DNA from: Brachionus koreanus
Taxonomy: Eukaryota > Rotifera > Eurotatoria > Ploima > Brachionidae
Assembly: GCA_016987375.1 (NCBI GenBank)
Contig: PJRA01000549.1
Coordinates: forward strand, 413,063 to 463,709
Length of the DNA: 50,647 nucleotides
Reading direction: 5' to 3'
A program made the translations under genes and the position numbers. The notes beneath the pieces are model-generated. The model was given only the letters and a program-made list of their open reading frames with translations. It ran no database searches and was not told where the DNA came from. The first letter of the stretch is position 1, and each line of letters opens with the position of its first letter. This document shows, in pieces, positions 21,253 through 33,764 of the stretch.

Positions 21253-24200
21253 TACAAACAGTTGAATCTAATTTCCAGCACCGTATTCACCCGGTTGTTT
21301 TAAAAAGTGTATTAATTTTTGTTCTGTTTTTATTTTTTGATTATTTTTTATTTAAAAATTGTGAAATTTTGAATTTTTTTTTATTTTTATTTATTAAATA
21401 TTTTATAAAATACTTTTAAAAAAATTTTAACAGTAAAAGTAACAATTTTACTACTCTAATCAATAATAATTATGCACAAATGAAAAGCAAAAAATTAATT
21501 GTCTAAAAAATAAATACAATAAATTAATAATAGACAAATAGGCTATTAAAAATATATTAAAAACAGAAAGCTGCTTTGTAAAAATTTCATTTTTTATGAC
21601 TAATTAGAAAAGATATTTTTTTGATGCTAATTTAAAATTAGCTTTGTGCTTTTTTCTTTTTTTGTCATCTTTATCAATAATTTGCCAAAATATCTGTCAT
21701 ATAATATATTGAAAATGTACATAAAAGTGTTAGCTGTTCCATAAGCTGCGATGTGATTATTCAAATAAGATTTTATACATTAATTTAAGAATAAAAAAAG
21801 ATTGATGACGTTAATTAGCAATACTGAATATGAAATAAAAATTTACTGAAAAATAGTATCATACCTACTTAAAGAACTTTTTCAAACGATAGTTAGACAT
21901 TAGATCAGAGATAATGCTTTCAAAAGAATACGCTCATGAAAACCATTTGAATGACAATTCAATCAATTCTATCAGTTTAATGTACGGAAGATTCTCAACT
22001 TTCAAAGGTGGATAATGTCTACAGATGACATACAAGATTGTTCTTGTGTGACTTATTCACTAAACTAAATTAAATGACTCAGAGAAACAAAACTTTTTTT
22101 GCCATTAAATTTTTTTTACTAATATAAACTTTTTATTGTTTGTTTTATTTTATTAATTTAGAAAAGGAATTATACCATATACACTTGCAAATAAGTGCCT
22201 CTCTTATCAAAGAAAATTTGTCTAAATTTATAACACTTTATGGAAATTTTAGATTGGTCTTTTAGAAAAATTGACAGACAAGTTTCCTACTATCAAGGCT
22301 TAGTGCCATTCATAGTTTTATGTGTCTAGAAATATTTAAGATGTTGGTTAAGTTTAAAAATCGGGTTCTTATGAGTTCATTGAAGTGATAGATCTTTTTT
22401 TTAATTTCTTTTGGCAGATAACAAAAAAATTAACAAATCTTTTAATGATTCAATTATAAATTTATTTATTAAAATAAAGCATCATTTACTTTTTTTAAAG
22501 ATTTTGTTAAAGATGAGATGAGAATTTTATTTAAATTAAGTATTAAATTTTCTAAAAACTAATTTATATAAAGAATGGGAACAGTAGTTTTAAAAATTAA
22601 TTACTTGACTAAAATTTTTTCTACCACCTAAATTCTTAAACTAATTTAGTAATTTTTAAAAAAAGAAAAAAAATTTCAAAGTAAATTTAATTGAGCCCAT
22701 ATATTTTGATTAAAATTATTTTAAATTTGAACAAATTTTTTGTTTTATAAGTTTGTTGTTTTTCATCTTGTTTGAGGATTTGAACAAAAAAAAATACAAA
22801 TACTTAAATAAATTTAAAAAAAAATTTTATTTATTTTTTTTTCACCGATTAAAACGAAAGCTTAAACCCATTTTGATTTTTTTTTAACTAATTTAATAGG
22901 ATACTAATTATTCATAAATCGCTATTTTAAATTAAAAAAAATGTTCCAAATTAATCATATCACGTGATATACAATATATTTTAAATTTAAAAAAGAAAAT
23001 TGAATTTCAATTTTAAATAAAAATTTTTTTTTTAATTAAATCGATTTTTAAATTAAGTTTGAGTTAAATTGAAATTTTTTCATAAAAACAAATCTCAACA
23101 TTTATTCTTCATTAAGAGTAAATAATGTGTTTATTTTTGGTTGCTGTTAAGAAATTATTAAAGCAAAATAAATTGGTAATATATCGATTTTTAATAGATA
23201 GTGTATGAGTGTTTTATTGAGGTTGGTATTTGTTCAAAATATTCAAAGTTTACTTTTTAAAGTATTGTTAAAATTGTTTGATCAACTGTTATTGATAAAA
23301 ATAAAACTTGAAATAGTTAGCAATTTTTAATTACTTTTTTTTTTTATTTAAAGCTTCTATTTCAACGATTTTATCTATTTTAAAAAAGTCTTTAACCTAG
23401 TTTGAGCAAAAAAATTATTTTAAACATTAACTTTTGTGTGTTTGACAAAGGTGAATAAAATCTGACCAACGAACTAACTAGTGAGGCTTTAAGGATCAAA
23501 AGAAATAAGATTAATAGTTTAGCTATTTGTTTAAGTGGAATACTTAGAAAAGGTTAAATATATAAACAAACTTAAACAAGTAGCAAACTTGAAAATTAAG
23601 GTCCATTAAGGCTGGCAGTTAATTATAAATTTGAACGTTAATGATTCAATTGCGTAAATAATTGTCTCAAGATCCTAGAAAATCTTAAAATAAATTTTAA
23701 GAGCTAATAAATCAAATTAGAAAAGAAAAAACAAAGATAAAACTTTTTTTTTTCATATGATTAAAATTTAATTAAATCTTTAAACAAAACGGTAACTAAC
23801 AAACAAACTCGTGACATTTCACAATATTGTGATTCTTGATTTTAAAATTTTATTTAGATTGGTCATCGAGAGACTCAATCGGCTAATTTTGTTGATAATT
23901 TTACTCATTTAAATTTTTTTCTCTAAAATTAGTATTTATTTTTTTCAAATTAAAAAAAAATATATAAAAAAATACATATTTGTTGGCATGGAAACGGGAT
24001 ATTTTTCAAAAGCAATTTTTTAAAAATCCAATATTTTTTTAAGCTCGCAGATTTTGATTGAATAATTAGAAAATTTGAAAGTAAAATTAAAATTTTGAAT
24101 AAATTCCTATCTCAAAGAGAGCATACATTAGAAAAGTTTATTTTTTTTGTTGAGATTTTATACCTTTGAAAAATACTTAAAAAAACATTTTTCTATTTCC

Positions 24201-24449
24201 TCGTCACAAATCTTTCGTGCTTTAAATGCTTTAAAATGTGTCTAAGGATTAGGATCAATACAGCTAATTAATCTTTTTATTGTTTGAAAATTTTTCTAAC
24301 ATTTAGGTCGAGCAAAAAATAAATAAAAAAAAAGCTTTAAATTTTATTAACAAATTAATGAAGCACTAAAAATTATTTTGTTTTCTTAACACTTGAATAT
24401 AAAGAAAGCGCACCGCTTCACTGATACACAGTTTGTCGTTAAGCACATT
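21253..24449. other. Gene-poor stretch before the FBXW10-like gene
   Basis: About 3.2 kb, strongly A/T rich. A 33-codon ATG frame at 21914-22015 has mixed-composition sequence, and 22240-22330 also reads like a decayed exon (plus strand WSFRKIDRQVSYYQGLVPF then stop). Neither resembles a known family, and no splice partners are evident. The palindrome atcacgtgat at about 22969-22978 contains an E-box core (CACGTG). Otherwise nothing is supported. Confidence 0.45.
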
Positions 24450-27400
24450 ATGATTAGTGAGAGTGAACCAAAAGAGCAACGGCAAGTTGAATTAGCACCA
24501 GGTCTAAAATCGGATATGAATCAGTCTTTAGATAGTATTTTGAAAGAGAAGAAAGTACGCCACAGGACGAGGAATCGGCACGGAATGACCAAGTCATACA
24601 ATTTCAACATAAATTTGGCCCTTGACTACACATGCCACAGGTTCAATGGCGACAATAATTGCATTAATTTTTGTGGCAAGTGCAACTCTTGTCAAATAGT
24701 CAATCAGCTGAACAATTTAAAGCAATGGTTTGACCGGGCCAGTCACGTGACTCTCAAGGCTTTTCTAATCGGTCTTATTGTGCGAATAAATAACATTAAA
24801 ATCTACAAATATTTGAACGATTTGCTCAAACCGTTGACCGAGTCCAAAGATTTTATCTATGCGAGAAATAAATTTTTGCCCTCATGCGACGAAGATCACA
24901 TGAAGGCGACCAATAACCGGTGTCTAGACAACGAATATGTAAACAAGCAAATAAACGCCACATGGAACTGGTACTCTAATGCGACTAATTACATTAAGCT
25001 AAATTTTATGCTTAGTCTACTTAACAAATGTGATCAGGCGCTGGTTTTTATGATGATTTTGAAACTAAAATCTATCCTCGAAACACATAATCCTTATTCG
25101 GAATCGGCACAAAGCAGCTATGAAAGCGATTCGGAGATGATTTTTGACGCGTATGATGACGAGGAAGACTACGAAGAGGACATTGAGGTGAAAAATATTC
25201 TTATAAAAGATGTTGAACAGCCGATAAGTGATTTAAAACACGTTGATTTTATTAGGTAACCAGCAAATATAATTGCTGATGAATTTTCTTTTTGAAAATT
25301 TTACAATTTTTAGGCTTTTACCAGTTCATTTGTCAAAATCAATATTGTCAAGTTTGAGCAAAAAAAATTTGTACAATTGTTTGTTTGTATGCAAATATTG
25401 GTGTAATCTAATAAAAGAAGTTCACAAAGAAGGCTTTTTGAATAAAATATTGGCCGATGATATGATGCTTTTAAAGGTAGAGAATTTATTTAGAGAAAAA
25501 ATTTTTTTTTTTTATTTATTTTTTTGTATTTATTTTATGAGAAATTAAATTTTTTTAAAAAATAGAAACACAAAATATAAATTGCTTAGTCTGAAAATAA
25601 TTTTTTTTTTTGAAAATGTAGGGCACATCCTCGAAAGGAATAAATCCCAGATATGCTAATAATGTGGACGTTAAAGTTCCAAATTTGATTCCGGGCACTT
25701 TTGAACTAATACGTTTACCGGACGAGAAGGTATTTCGCACGGCCTATAAAAGCGAGTGGAATTGGACGACTGCTTTTCAAGGCTATGAGACTAGGAATGT
25801 AATTATGGAGGAAAGAAACGTTTTTTGCGGTCCCTATAATGTCCTTTTGTTGAAAGAAAAAAAAGATCCACACAGAGTGTCGCATTTTAATGGTCAAAAT
25901 TTAGTAGCATTTGGTTCATTTGACAAAAAAATCCGCTTCATTGACCTTAAACTGGCTAGTGAGAAGAGCACGACCATACAAGGACACGCCGGTTCTATTA
26001 AATGTATATATATATGTGAGATTAAAAAAATAGTCGTCACCGGTAGCTATGACACTAGTATAAGGCAAGTGCAGGGCAAAATTTAATTTTTTTTGATTTA
26101 ATAAAATTTTAATTTCAGAGTTTGGTCTATTGAAAATGGAAAGTGTCTGAGAATCTTCCAAGGACATCAACAAACTGTCAATTGCATTTCAATGGACGAT
26201 GAAAGAGATAGGGTCATATCAGGAAGTGGCGATAAGACGTGTCGTGTGTGGAACTTGAGCAAAAAGAAATGCTGGCGAACATTTAAGCACATGTATCCAA
26301 TTAATTCAGTTGCTATAGGCGAAGAAATATGCATATCTGGAGGCTCAAGCGGAAAAATTAAAGTTTTTAATTTGCTAAATGGAAAGCTAATTAAGGTAAA
26401 TATTTAAACTATCAATTAAGCAATGTTAAATTGGTTTAAATTAGTTCTTCAAATTTTGTTTAGGTATGTTACTATTTATTTAAATAGAAAACCCTCGAAA
26501 GTTAAATATTTTTTGAAAACTTTAGGTTCCCAAAATTGTTATCATAGTTTGCCATTTAAATTTATAATCTTTGATCTAAAATTAAAATTAATGGAAAAAA
26601 GCTTACTTGTCAAAAATATAATAATTTTAAAAGCAGATAAAAGAATAATTCTTATTAAATCTAAAAATTTTTTTATTAGTATTAAAAGAAGATAAAACTT
26701 GAAACACAAATTGAAAATTATTTGATCAAAAGACATTAACATAAAAAAAAGGCAATTTAAATGTATTTATTTTTTCATATTGAACCATAAGAAAAACTAA
26801 AATTAATAAATTTTTTCTTTATTTTTGGTATAATTGCTAAAGTAATAAAAAAAAATTTTATGATCAAAACAATCTTATCTTTTAATTTCCTTTTCAAAAT
26901 TTGAATTATTTTCTCAAATTATTTTGAACCAAAACTCACAGTTTTTTAAAGATTTAAAACAAGATGTTCTTATTTTGGCCAATTGAAGTTTATGATCAAA
27001 TTAAAATGAAAAAAAGTCACAAAATTTTCCATTTTTTGTCTTTTTTTTAATTTATCAATAATAAAAAAGAGCAATAGATTAACAATCTTAAAAATATAAA
27101 CCATCATATTAAATAGATTTTAGTCATCTATCATCTATTCTTTCACGGCTTTTGGAGCCAAAAAAACTCACGACACCCTTCTTTAATCCGATCTTTGATG
27201 AAAATGTTTTTCTGTTGATCAAAGAAAGATATTTTAATTTGAAGTAAAACAAACAAAACAAAGCGTCCTCTTTTCACGACTAGCTGAGCTGATTCAGATG
27301 GATCCAACCACTGATTTCTGATATCATAATTACGAAAATAGATTCATTTATCATCAAAACTAATGATCCGTCTGAAAAACTGTTAACCTAGAGGATTTTT

Positions 27401-30400
27401 GAATGAGGAACAACTCTGTTTTTTATCACATTACGATGAAGAAATATTGTCGATTCTGTTATGCAAAGATCATTTGATAAATCAATCTTGTACCCTCCAC
27501 ACATTTTCACCTTCCACTAGACATATGTTCATGAGTTACTGCTGTTGCTGATTTTCTAGACTATTCTTCCAGTAATGATGCAACAAATTTTATTTGATAA
27601 ATAATTTTAGAATTAAAACAAACCATTCTGGAAAGTGTTAAAATAATTAAATTAAAAAAAAGGTTCATCTTGCTATTTAAAAATCAAATGGGTGAAAATC
27701 ATAGCTAAAAAATTAAATATGAAAGGAATAGTTTTCCAGTCTTATTAAGAATGAAGGGGTTAGTTATCCCTCGCCAATTATATGTTGTTTTTTTTATAAA
27801 AAATTAACAAATATTAGAAAAAAGATAAAATCTTGCACTTAATTTTGTTATCTTAGTCTACATTCAATTCTTTATAATTTGAATTTTCTAATCTTAACTT
27901 AGAATAGTACTGCCAAGATTAACTTGGTAAGATCATGAGTTATTTGCAGCGTGATAAAACAAAATGAGATACAAAATTTACAATTAAGTTAAATATAATT
28001 TAATTATTTAGACTGCATTGATGAATATGAACAAAATTTGATAAATGAATAATTAACTTAAAGATTAACTTAATCAAGACAATGAATATTTTATTTTGGA
28101 TTTTTAAAACAAGTCTTTGAAATTGATCACAAGGTGATTTTTTGAATCGTTTAAATTTGATTAAAAGCTTCAATTTGCTTCTAACATAGTCACGTAGTTC
28201 CAAGTATCTTAGTATAACAACATTTATAAAACATGTCAAGAAAAATATTTCAAAAAAAAAAACTAATTTAATTTTTCCTGCTAAGAAATAAGTCAATTGC
28301 AAAATCATTTCATAAATTTTCAAATTCTTTTAAATTTTTCAAACTTATAAAACTTTTAATTAATTTAAGACTAAATAAAACTTTTCCTAAGATTGAAAAC
28401 TATAAAAAGATTAAATTTAGAGATAAGTAAAAATAAGAACATAAGTAAATACTCATGATACTAACATATCAATCTTTTATCAATAATAGATTTTTTATGA
28501 ATTGCCATTAATATCTAAGATTTAAAAACAATTGAATTAATCGTTTAGCATGGATTAATTTTCTTGTTTCATTTATAATATAAAAATTTTTCTGTGAAGT
28601 TTGTTTGAAGTCTCAGTTATGATTCATTTTTTAAATACTTTCTTTTTTGAAATGTTCTATTTTTTGAGAAATTTCCATCATTTACTTCAAAGAATCCCGC
28701 GTTCTAAAACCCCAAATTTGTATTTTATTCCTAGAGCTACTTTGCATCGATCCCATATTATAGAGATCTTAGTTTATATATGAGAAGACTTTGTCAGTAA
28801 TTTTAATGATTATAATTTTTTTCATTTCCATTCGCTTGTTATATAATCAAATTTTAATGATAAATTAACATACGATTGTTAATGAAAGAAACTTAGAAAT
28901 TGTTTTTAGATAATTAATTTTTTTAAATATGAATAAAGTAAAAAAATCGACAAAAAATTAATTTACGAGACCAAATAATATTATCCGAATAAATTTTTTT
29001 TATCTAAAAGAAAATTAAAATTATTTATCCTTTATCAAATCTCTTTATTTAAATTTTCAAAGATACTTTTTAATAGAAATAAAATTTTATAAAATAACTT
29101 TTAAAAATTAAGCATTTTGTTTTTAATTTTTAATAAATTTGAATTAATTTTTAGAAAAAATATTTATATTCATAACTAATTTGATATTTTAATTAATAAT
29201 TAAAATCAGGCTTTCTAGTGTTAACAAATATTAAAATTAATAAATTTTAAAGTGTTTATAATTAAGACAATTTCGGCTCATATGGGCCCAGTGAACAGCA
29301 TCAAGTTCGATAAATGGCATATTTTAACATGCAGTTCAGATGGATATGCTCTTGTTTATAGCACCCAAGGAAAGCATAAAAATTGTTTAGCAGCTATGAG
29401 ACACCCAAAGTAAACAAAAAAAGAAAAAAATTATTTTAAAAAAAAATTTTATTAAAGAGAAGTATTGTGCATGGAATTTCAATATTTGAGAGCTATAACT
29501 GGATCAGCAGACGGAAAGATTAGAATATGGAGTATATTAACAGGAGATTGTCTGAGGGTAATGCGCGGCAATAGCCAATGTGATCCTATTTTATCACTAA
29601 GCATTGTTGAAAATCGAGTTTTATTAAATACTGAATTTAACATGATAATGATGGAATTTGAAATAGTTCAATTTGACTATGAATCTTCAATGACAAATAT
29701 AGTTGACAATCGTGAAGAAATGGTCGCAGAAGAGTTCAAAAGATCAACTAGCTCTCTAAAAAAAATTCGCAATTATTCCCAAATTAGAGCTTCTAGATCG
29801 GAACTAGTGGCTACGCCAAATGCTAAATTGTTTAATGATGATAGAAAAACGGTACTAGACCATAGTGCTAGACCAATAAGTGCCAAAAATCTAAGAGAGG
29901 CCAATTTAGTACACAAAATAACCTCAAAACCACTTAACATAACTCGAAATTCTATCGGAAACATATCCGATTTTGGTCTTAAAAAAAGAGAATCCTTTGT
30001 CCAAAACCTAAACTATGCTATTACTTCCCAAACTACTTTGAGTGGTATTTCAACTAGAACAACTGCCATGTCCTATTTACATCCTAATCAGATGATATTT
30101 AAAGACCCAAAGATTGATGAGGCTCGCCTCAACTTTCAAAGAGAATTGGAAATTTTCAAAAGTCGAACTACTGACTTAGATGAGACCAAACAGTATTTAA
30201 GAGAGCAGCTCAAAGAAATGAAACAAATTGAACAAAGTACTCCATCAAATAACGCTTCGCCTGAACTTCAACGAGAAAAAAATATGTTCGACACAAAATC
30301 CTGTGTGGACGCCAGAGTTCTTGATCACATTGATCCACAAATTAAAAGTGATACAGATAACCCTGCCAATCGGCCTACCTCATCGCCTAGTCGAGTAGAC

Positions 30401-31018
30401 ACAAAAACAAAAATTCGCCTGAAACAAGAAGATTTAAGGTTAATAAAAAAGTTGGAATTGGAGGAAAAATTTGATATTTTGTTTAATGAATCAGAGCCGA
30501 AAATAAATCGCAAAGAAAAAAGTCAAAAAATAGTATCGAAAGTATTTGAGACTCGAGAACAAAATTCGGCCACTTTAAAAATGCATCCAATTAATATAAA
30601 AAGTAAAATTCCCAATCCGAGAATAGTCAGCCCGGTAAAATTAGAGCAAAAAAAAGAGCCGTTTAGAAAAGAGTCGATTAATAGAAGCAAATCGGCTTTT
30701 GTAAATGAGAATCGAAAAGAATTTGTGCCAATTTTTTACAGACCAAAGTCCAATCTGCTCAATCGTCCACCTAAACCTTTAGGTGGAATTATTGAAGTAA
30801 ATAAATTCATTGCTGGTGATCAATTAAATTTGATGACAAATAAACAAGTTGACAAAATAATGGACACTTTGAACACATCGAATTTAATTCCCAAAAAGAG
30901 CAGAGAAGCGATTAGAGAGGATTTTTACAAACAGTTATGGACACTAAAGAGCAAAGGTATTTATCATGGAAGTTTACTAGCCAAGCCGAAATCAATTGCG
31001 CCTGAAATAAGAGAATAA
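24450..31018 (+). CDS. FBXW10: F-box/WD40-repeat protein, FBXW10-like, 1130 aa, 6 exons
   Basis: F-box proteins recruit substrates to SCF (Skp1-Cullin-F-box) ubiquitin ligases; here WD40 repeats would bind the substrate. Exons: 24450-25255, 25314-25476, 25622-26064, 26119-26395, 29267-29409, 29458-31018. The N-terminal region has the FBXW10-specific CGKCNSCQ Cys motif and FLIGLIVRI...YLNDLLKPLTESKDFIYARNK, as in human FBXW10. It is followed by an acidic patch (about residues 240-252). Exon 2 holds the F-box (LPVHLSKSILSSLSKKNLYN, CKYWCNLI). WD repeats follow: GSFDKKIRFIDL, GSYDTSIRVWSIENGKCLRI, GSGDKTCRVWNLSKKKCWRT, GGSSGKIKVFNL, SSDGYALVYS and GSADGKIRIWSILTGDCLR. Exon 6 continues into about 430 residues of disordered, Lys/Ser-rich tail. 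Intron 3 has a GC..AG donor. Intron 4 is 2.9 kb. The ATG at 24450 is the first in frame after a stop at 24387. Confidence 0.87.
27130..27580 (-). mobile_element. Mariner transposase relic inside intron 4 of the FBXW10-like gene
   Basis: On the minus strand, about 27379 down to 27250 reads FFRRIISFDDK, a stop, then IYFRNYDIRNQWLDPSES and AQLVVKRGRF. This is the region around the first catalytic Asp of mariner transposases (typically FLRRIVTGDEKWIYYDN...KSWVDPG). The stop replaces the expected Trp. Upstream, VVPHSKIL resembles the family WVPHxLT motif, but the residues between it and FFRR are missing. About 27480-27570 aligns with 6164-6250. Several stops and deletions show it is dead. It lies antisense to the host gene. 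Confidence 0.75.
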
Positions 31019-32372
31019 ATATTCTTTACCGGTTTTTTTTTTTAATTTGTTCTAAAATTTTGTGTAAATAATTTTTTGGGTTATTTAAATTAAACAATCG
31101 CCAAATATGTTTATGTTTGAAGAATTTGTTTTTATTCTCTAATGGGCAATTAAAATTTAAAAAGTAAAAAAAATCACTGGAGACATTTCTATTTATTGTA
31201 TCAATAAATATTTTTTTAATCTAAAAAGAATGTTTTATTAACTCTATTTACATTTATTATTTATAATAAAATATAATCTTTTCTCGAATATTTCATATTC
31301 ATTAGATAATTAGCTAAAACCAATTGATAAAAATTAAAGAATTCCGAATTCCTGCTGCATATTTGACAATAAAGACGCATTAAAACTAAGTGTAAAATAT
31401 TTTATTAGAATTTAAAAGAATTTTAATCTCGTTTTTAATTGAACTTAAAATTTAAGAATTATCATATGAAAAGGAAGCTAGCTCAAACATATTTGGCACT
31501 CGGCTTTAGTGATAAAGTCACCATTTGTCAAAATGTGTTTAAATCCAAAAGTAAAAAGGTTTCATTTCAGATTGAGCCCCATCTATTAAATATTCATTTA
31601 CAAATCCATAAATACCTTTAAAAACTCTTAATTTAAATACAGGATTTTTCAATTGATTAATAAATTTTTGTTTTTAATGATAGAAAGAAGTGTTACATAT
31701 CAAATGGATCTAAAATGAAATCAGAAAGTTTTCTACTCTTTGTCAAGGGTATTTTAGATTTAAAATACTCCGTTGGTTTTTTAAAATTTCAAAAATTTAT
31801 TTGAATTTCAACACTAGGACTTCTGAGAGGTTTTTTTAGGCCCCTTTTTGAATTGAAACTTATTTTATCACATATAAATAAAATTTAAAAAAATTTTGAT
31901 TGGAAAGGCGGATGCATCAAAAAGTCGAATCAGTGTTTAATTTAATTTTTCAGGGAAACAAAATATTTTTAGGTTATTCAGTGTCCTTTTTTACGCTAAA
32001 ATTTCAAAAAAAATAGACTTTAATTGATTAAATAAAGGAAAATTTTGATGATAAATTCGAATTAAGCGTTAAAATTTATGCTAGATCCCAAATTTTTCTA
32101 TTTTTATCTTTTTCTTGGACAAAGTTGTCGATAAAATTAGATTTTTGAGAGTTGCTTACGTTTCGGCTTAATGATTGAGCCCGAGACCCAATCAAGCCTA
32201 TATGTTCATGGTATCAAAATGTAGAGAAATGAATTTAAAAAATTCCTACCGTGTTAGAATTTTTAATTAATTTTTCATTTTTGAAATAAAGCCATATCAA
32301 TAAAATTTGCTTTTTTTTCTGTTTTTAAAAGTGCTATTACATAATGAATTACCATTTCAAATTAGCCCAATT

Positions 32373-32451
32373 AGCTCTTTTTCATTTTAATTATTTTTGA
32401 CCATAATATCAAAAATATTATGGTCAAAAATAATTATGGTGAAAAAGAGTT
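32373..32451. repeat. Near-perfect 37-bp palindrome with 5-base loop
   Basis: Left arm 32373-32409 and right arm 32415-32451 are reverse complements, with only a few mismatches in the outer third. The inner 22 bp (core attatttttgaccataatat) are perfect. The loop is caaaa at 32410-32414. A hairpin this perfect so near a transposase fragment looks like a recent foldback duplication at a break point. Confidence 0.9.
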
Positions 32452-32722
32452 TAAAGAAAAACAAGTTTATTCAATGATTAAGCCTTTAGATAATTGTAGA
32501 ATCATAATCGCTCATGATGAGTCTACTTTCAGATCTGAAGAGGTTCAGGCTAGGAGATTTTGGTGGTGTTCAGGGAAAAATAAAGAGCTAAGAATAATTC
32601 CAATGAACAATAGATGTGCCAAACTCGGTAGCATCAAGGACAGGAACTATGAACGTAAGTCAAGAGAATGTGCTGATTACTTAAACAAAGCTGTAAGCAA
32701 GAAGAGAAACCCGGATATGTGA
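32420..32722 (+). pseudogene. DDE transposase fragment (first catalytic Asp region)
   Basis: The open frame reads CRIIIAHDESTFRSEEVQAR followed by RFWWCSGKNKELRI. The HDESTF block followed by a Trp and a basic patch is typical of the first catalytic Asp in a group of eukaryotic DDE endonucleases (HDExxFxxN...W). Only about 100 residues remain, so downstream catalytic residues are absent. The apparent start Met lies inside the palindrome arm and is probably an accident. Family assignment is from memory of the motif. Confidence 0.5.
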
Positions 32723-33764
32723 TTAATCTGACCATTATTCTAAACGCTCTCATAATTCAAAAGAACATTACTATATTCAGCACTTAAAAATATAATATTC
32801 ATAAAAAATATAATTTTAAAATTTTAATATTCATTAAACATTTTTTATTTATCCTTTTTTTTAACCCAAGAGAATTTTTAATAAATAAATTTTTTTATCC
32901 AAATCTCTATGTATTATACTCTAAAATGTTAAAAATAGTGACTTGCTAAACGCATTACATCATACTATTGCACTGTGAGACTTAAGATATTTTTGTCGCC
33001 TGGAGTTGGTCTGGAACTACAACAAAAATTTCAGAATATTTTTGATTTAAGATATGATTGAAAAAAAAATTATAAAAAATGATTAAAAAATTTATTGAAT
33101 AAAAACAAATAAAGGAAGTAACAAAAGGGGTCCAAAAAACCTCTCTGGTCCTTAAATGTTAAGATTAGTTAACTAGTGTTTTTTTTTATTAAAAAAGGCA
33201 GAAAGAAAATGAAAATATTTTTGACTCACCCCAATGTTACATCTCGAAATAATCATTTTTTTAAAATTTTATTTAATAAATTCTAGACTTTAAAATATTT
33301 TAAATTTATTTATTTTTTTTAACAAAAACTGATAAAATGGAAATTTAATTTTTAAATTTGAAAAACGAAAGACTAAATTTTCTAAAATTCTAGCCAATTT
33401 TCTTCAGTACTAAATTAACATAAACCCTCACCTGAGTTAAAAAAAATATGCAATCTTTAAGTTTTATATACGCGCTTTTGAAAATCACATTTAACTAAAT
33501 TTAGCCATAGATATTGACGGTAAATTTCATTCGATTCCTGGATATTATTTCACTAAAAAAAATATTCAATTGAATTCAAAGCGCCTAATGATGGCCAAAC
33601 GAAAAGATCAGTTATTTTTTACTTAAAATTTAATTCACATCAAACTGATTAAATAGGATTTAATTTCAATTGATTTGGTGAAATAATACATAAATAAATG
33701 TATTGTGCTAATTATTTGATTGTAAAGCTTTGGTACGTTACTCTAAATAACCAAATAATCAACA

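Larger units (their letters stand above)
31816..33152. mobile_element. Candidate DDE-type DNA transposon remnant with inverted ends
   Basis: The left end at 31816-31848 (aggac..tgagagg, T-run, cccctttt) is found inverted at 33123-33152 (aaaagggg..cctctc..gtcct) with a three-base length difference and a few mismatches. Between them lies a transposase-like fragment (32420-32722). The arms are short and no target-site duplication could be fixed, so the element limits are tentative. Confidence 0.45.
31019..33764. other. Intergenic region between FBXW10-like gene and RPSA, with transposon remains
   Basis: The spacer carries the candidate DDE element 31816-33152, its transposase fragment and a foldback palindrome, listed separately. 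A 60-codon non-ATG frame at 31439-31621 has no recognisable content. The last 230 bases before RPSA contain an imperfect inverted repeat (tattatttcac near 33544 and gtgaaataata near 33679) and presumably the RPSA promoter. The short stretch just upstream of the ATG is unremarkable. Confidence 0.5.

Noticed and set aside
21253..21284. 32-base GT..AG segment after the PPP1R3-like frame as a micro-intron
   Set aside because: Shorter than any other intron here, and the continued frame is low-complexity hydrophobic sequence without CBM21 features.
21914..22015. 33-codon ATG frame with mixed composition
   Set aside because: Too short, no homologue recognised, no splice partners; chance cannot be excluded.
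25664..26086. Frame ending ...RQVQGKI in the WD40 region
   Set aside because: Readthrough of the GC donor; splicing at 26064/26119 restores the WD repeat.
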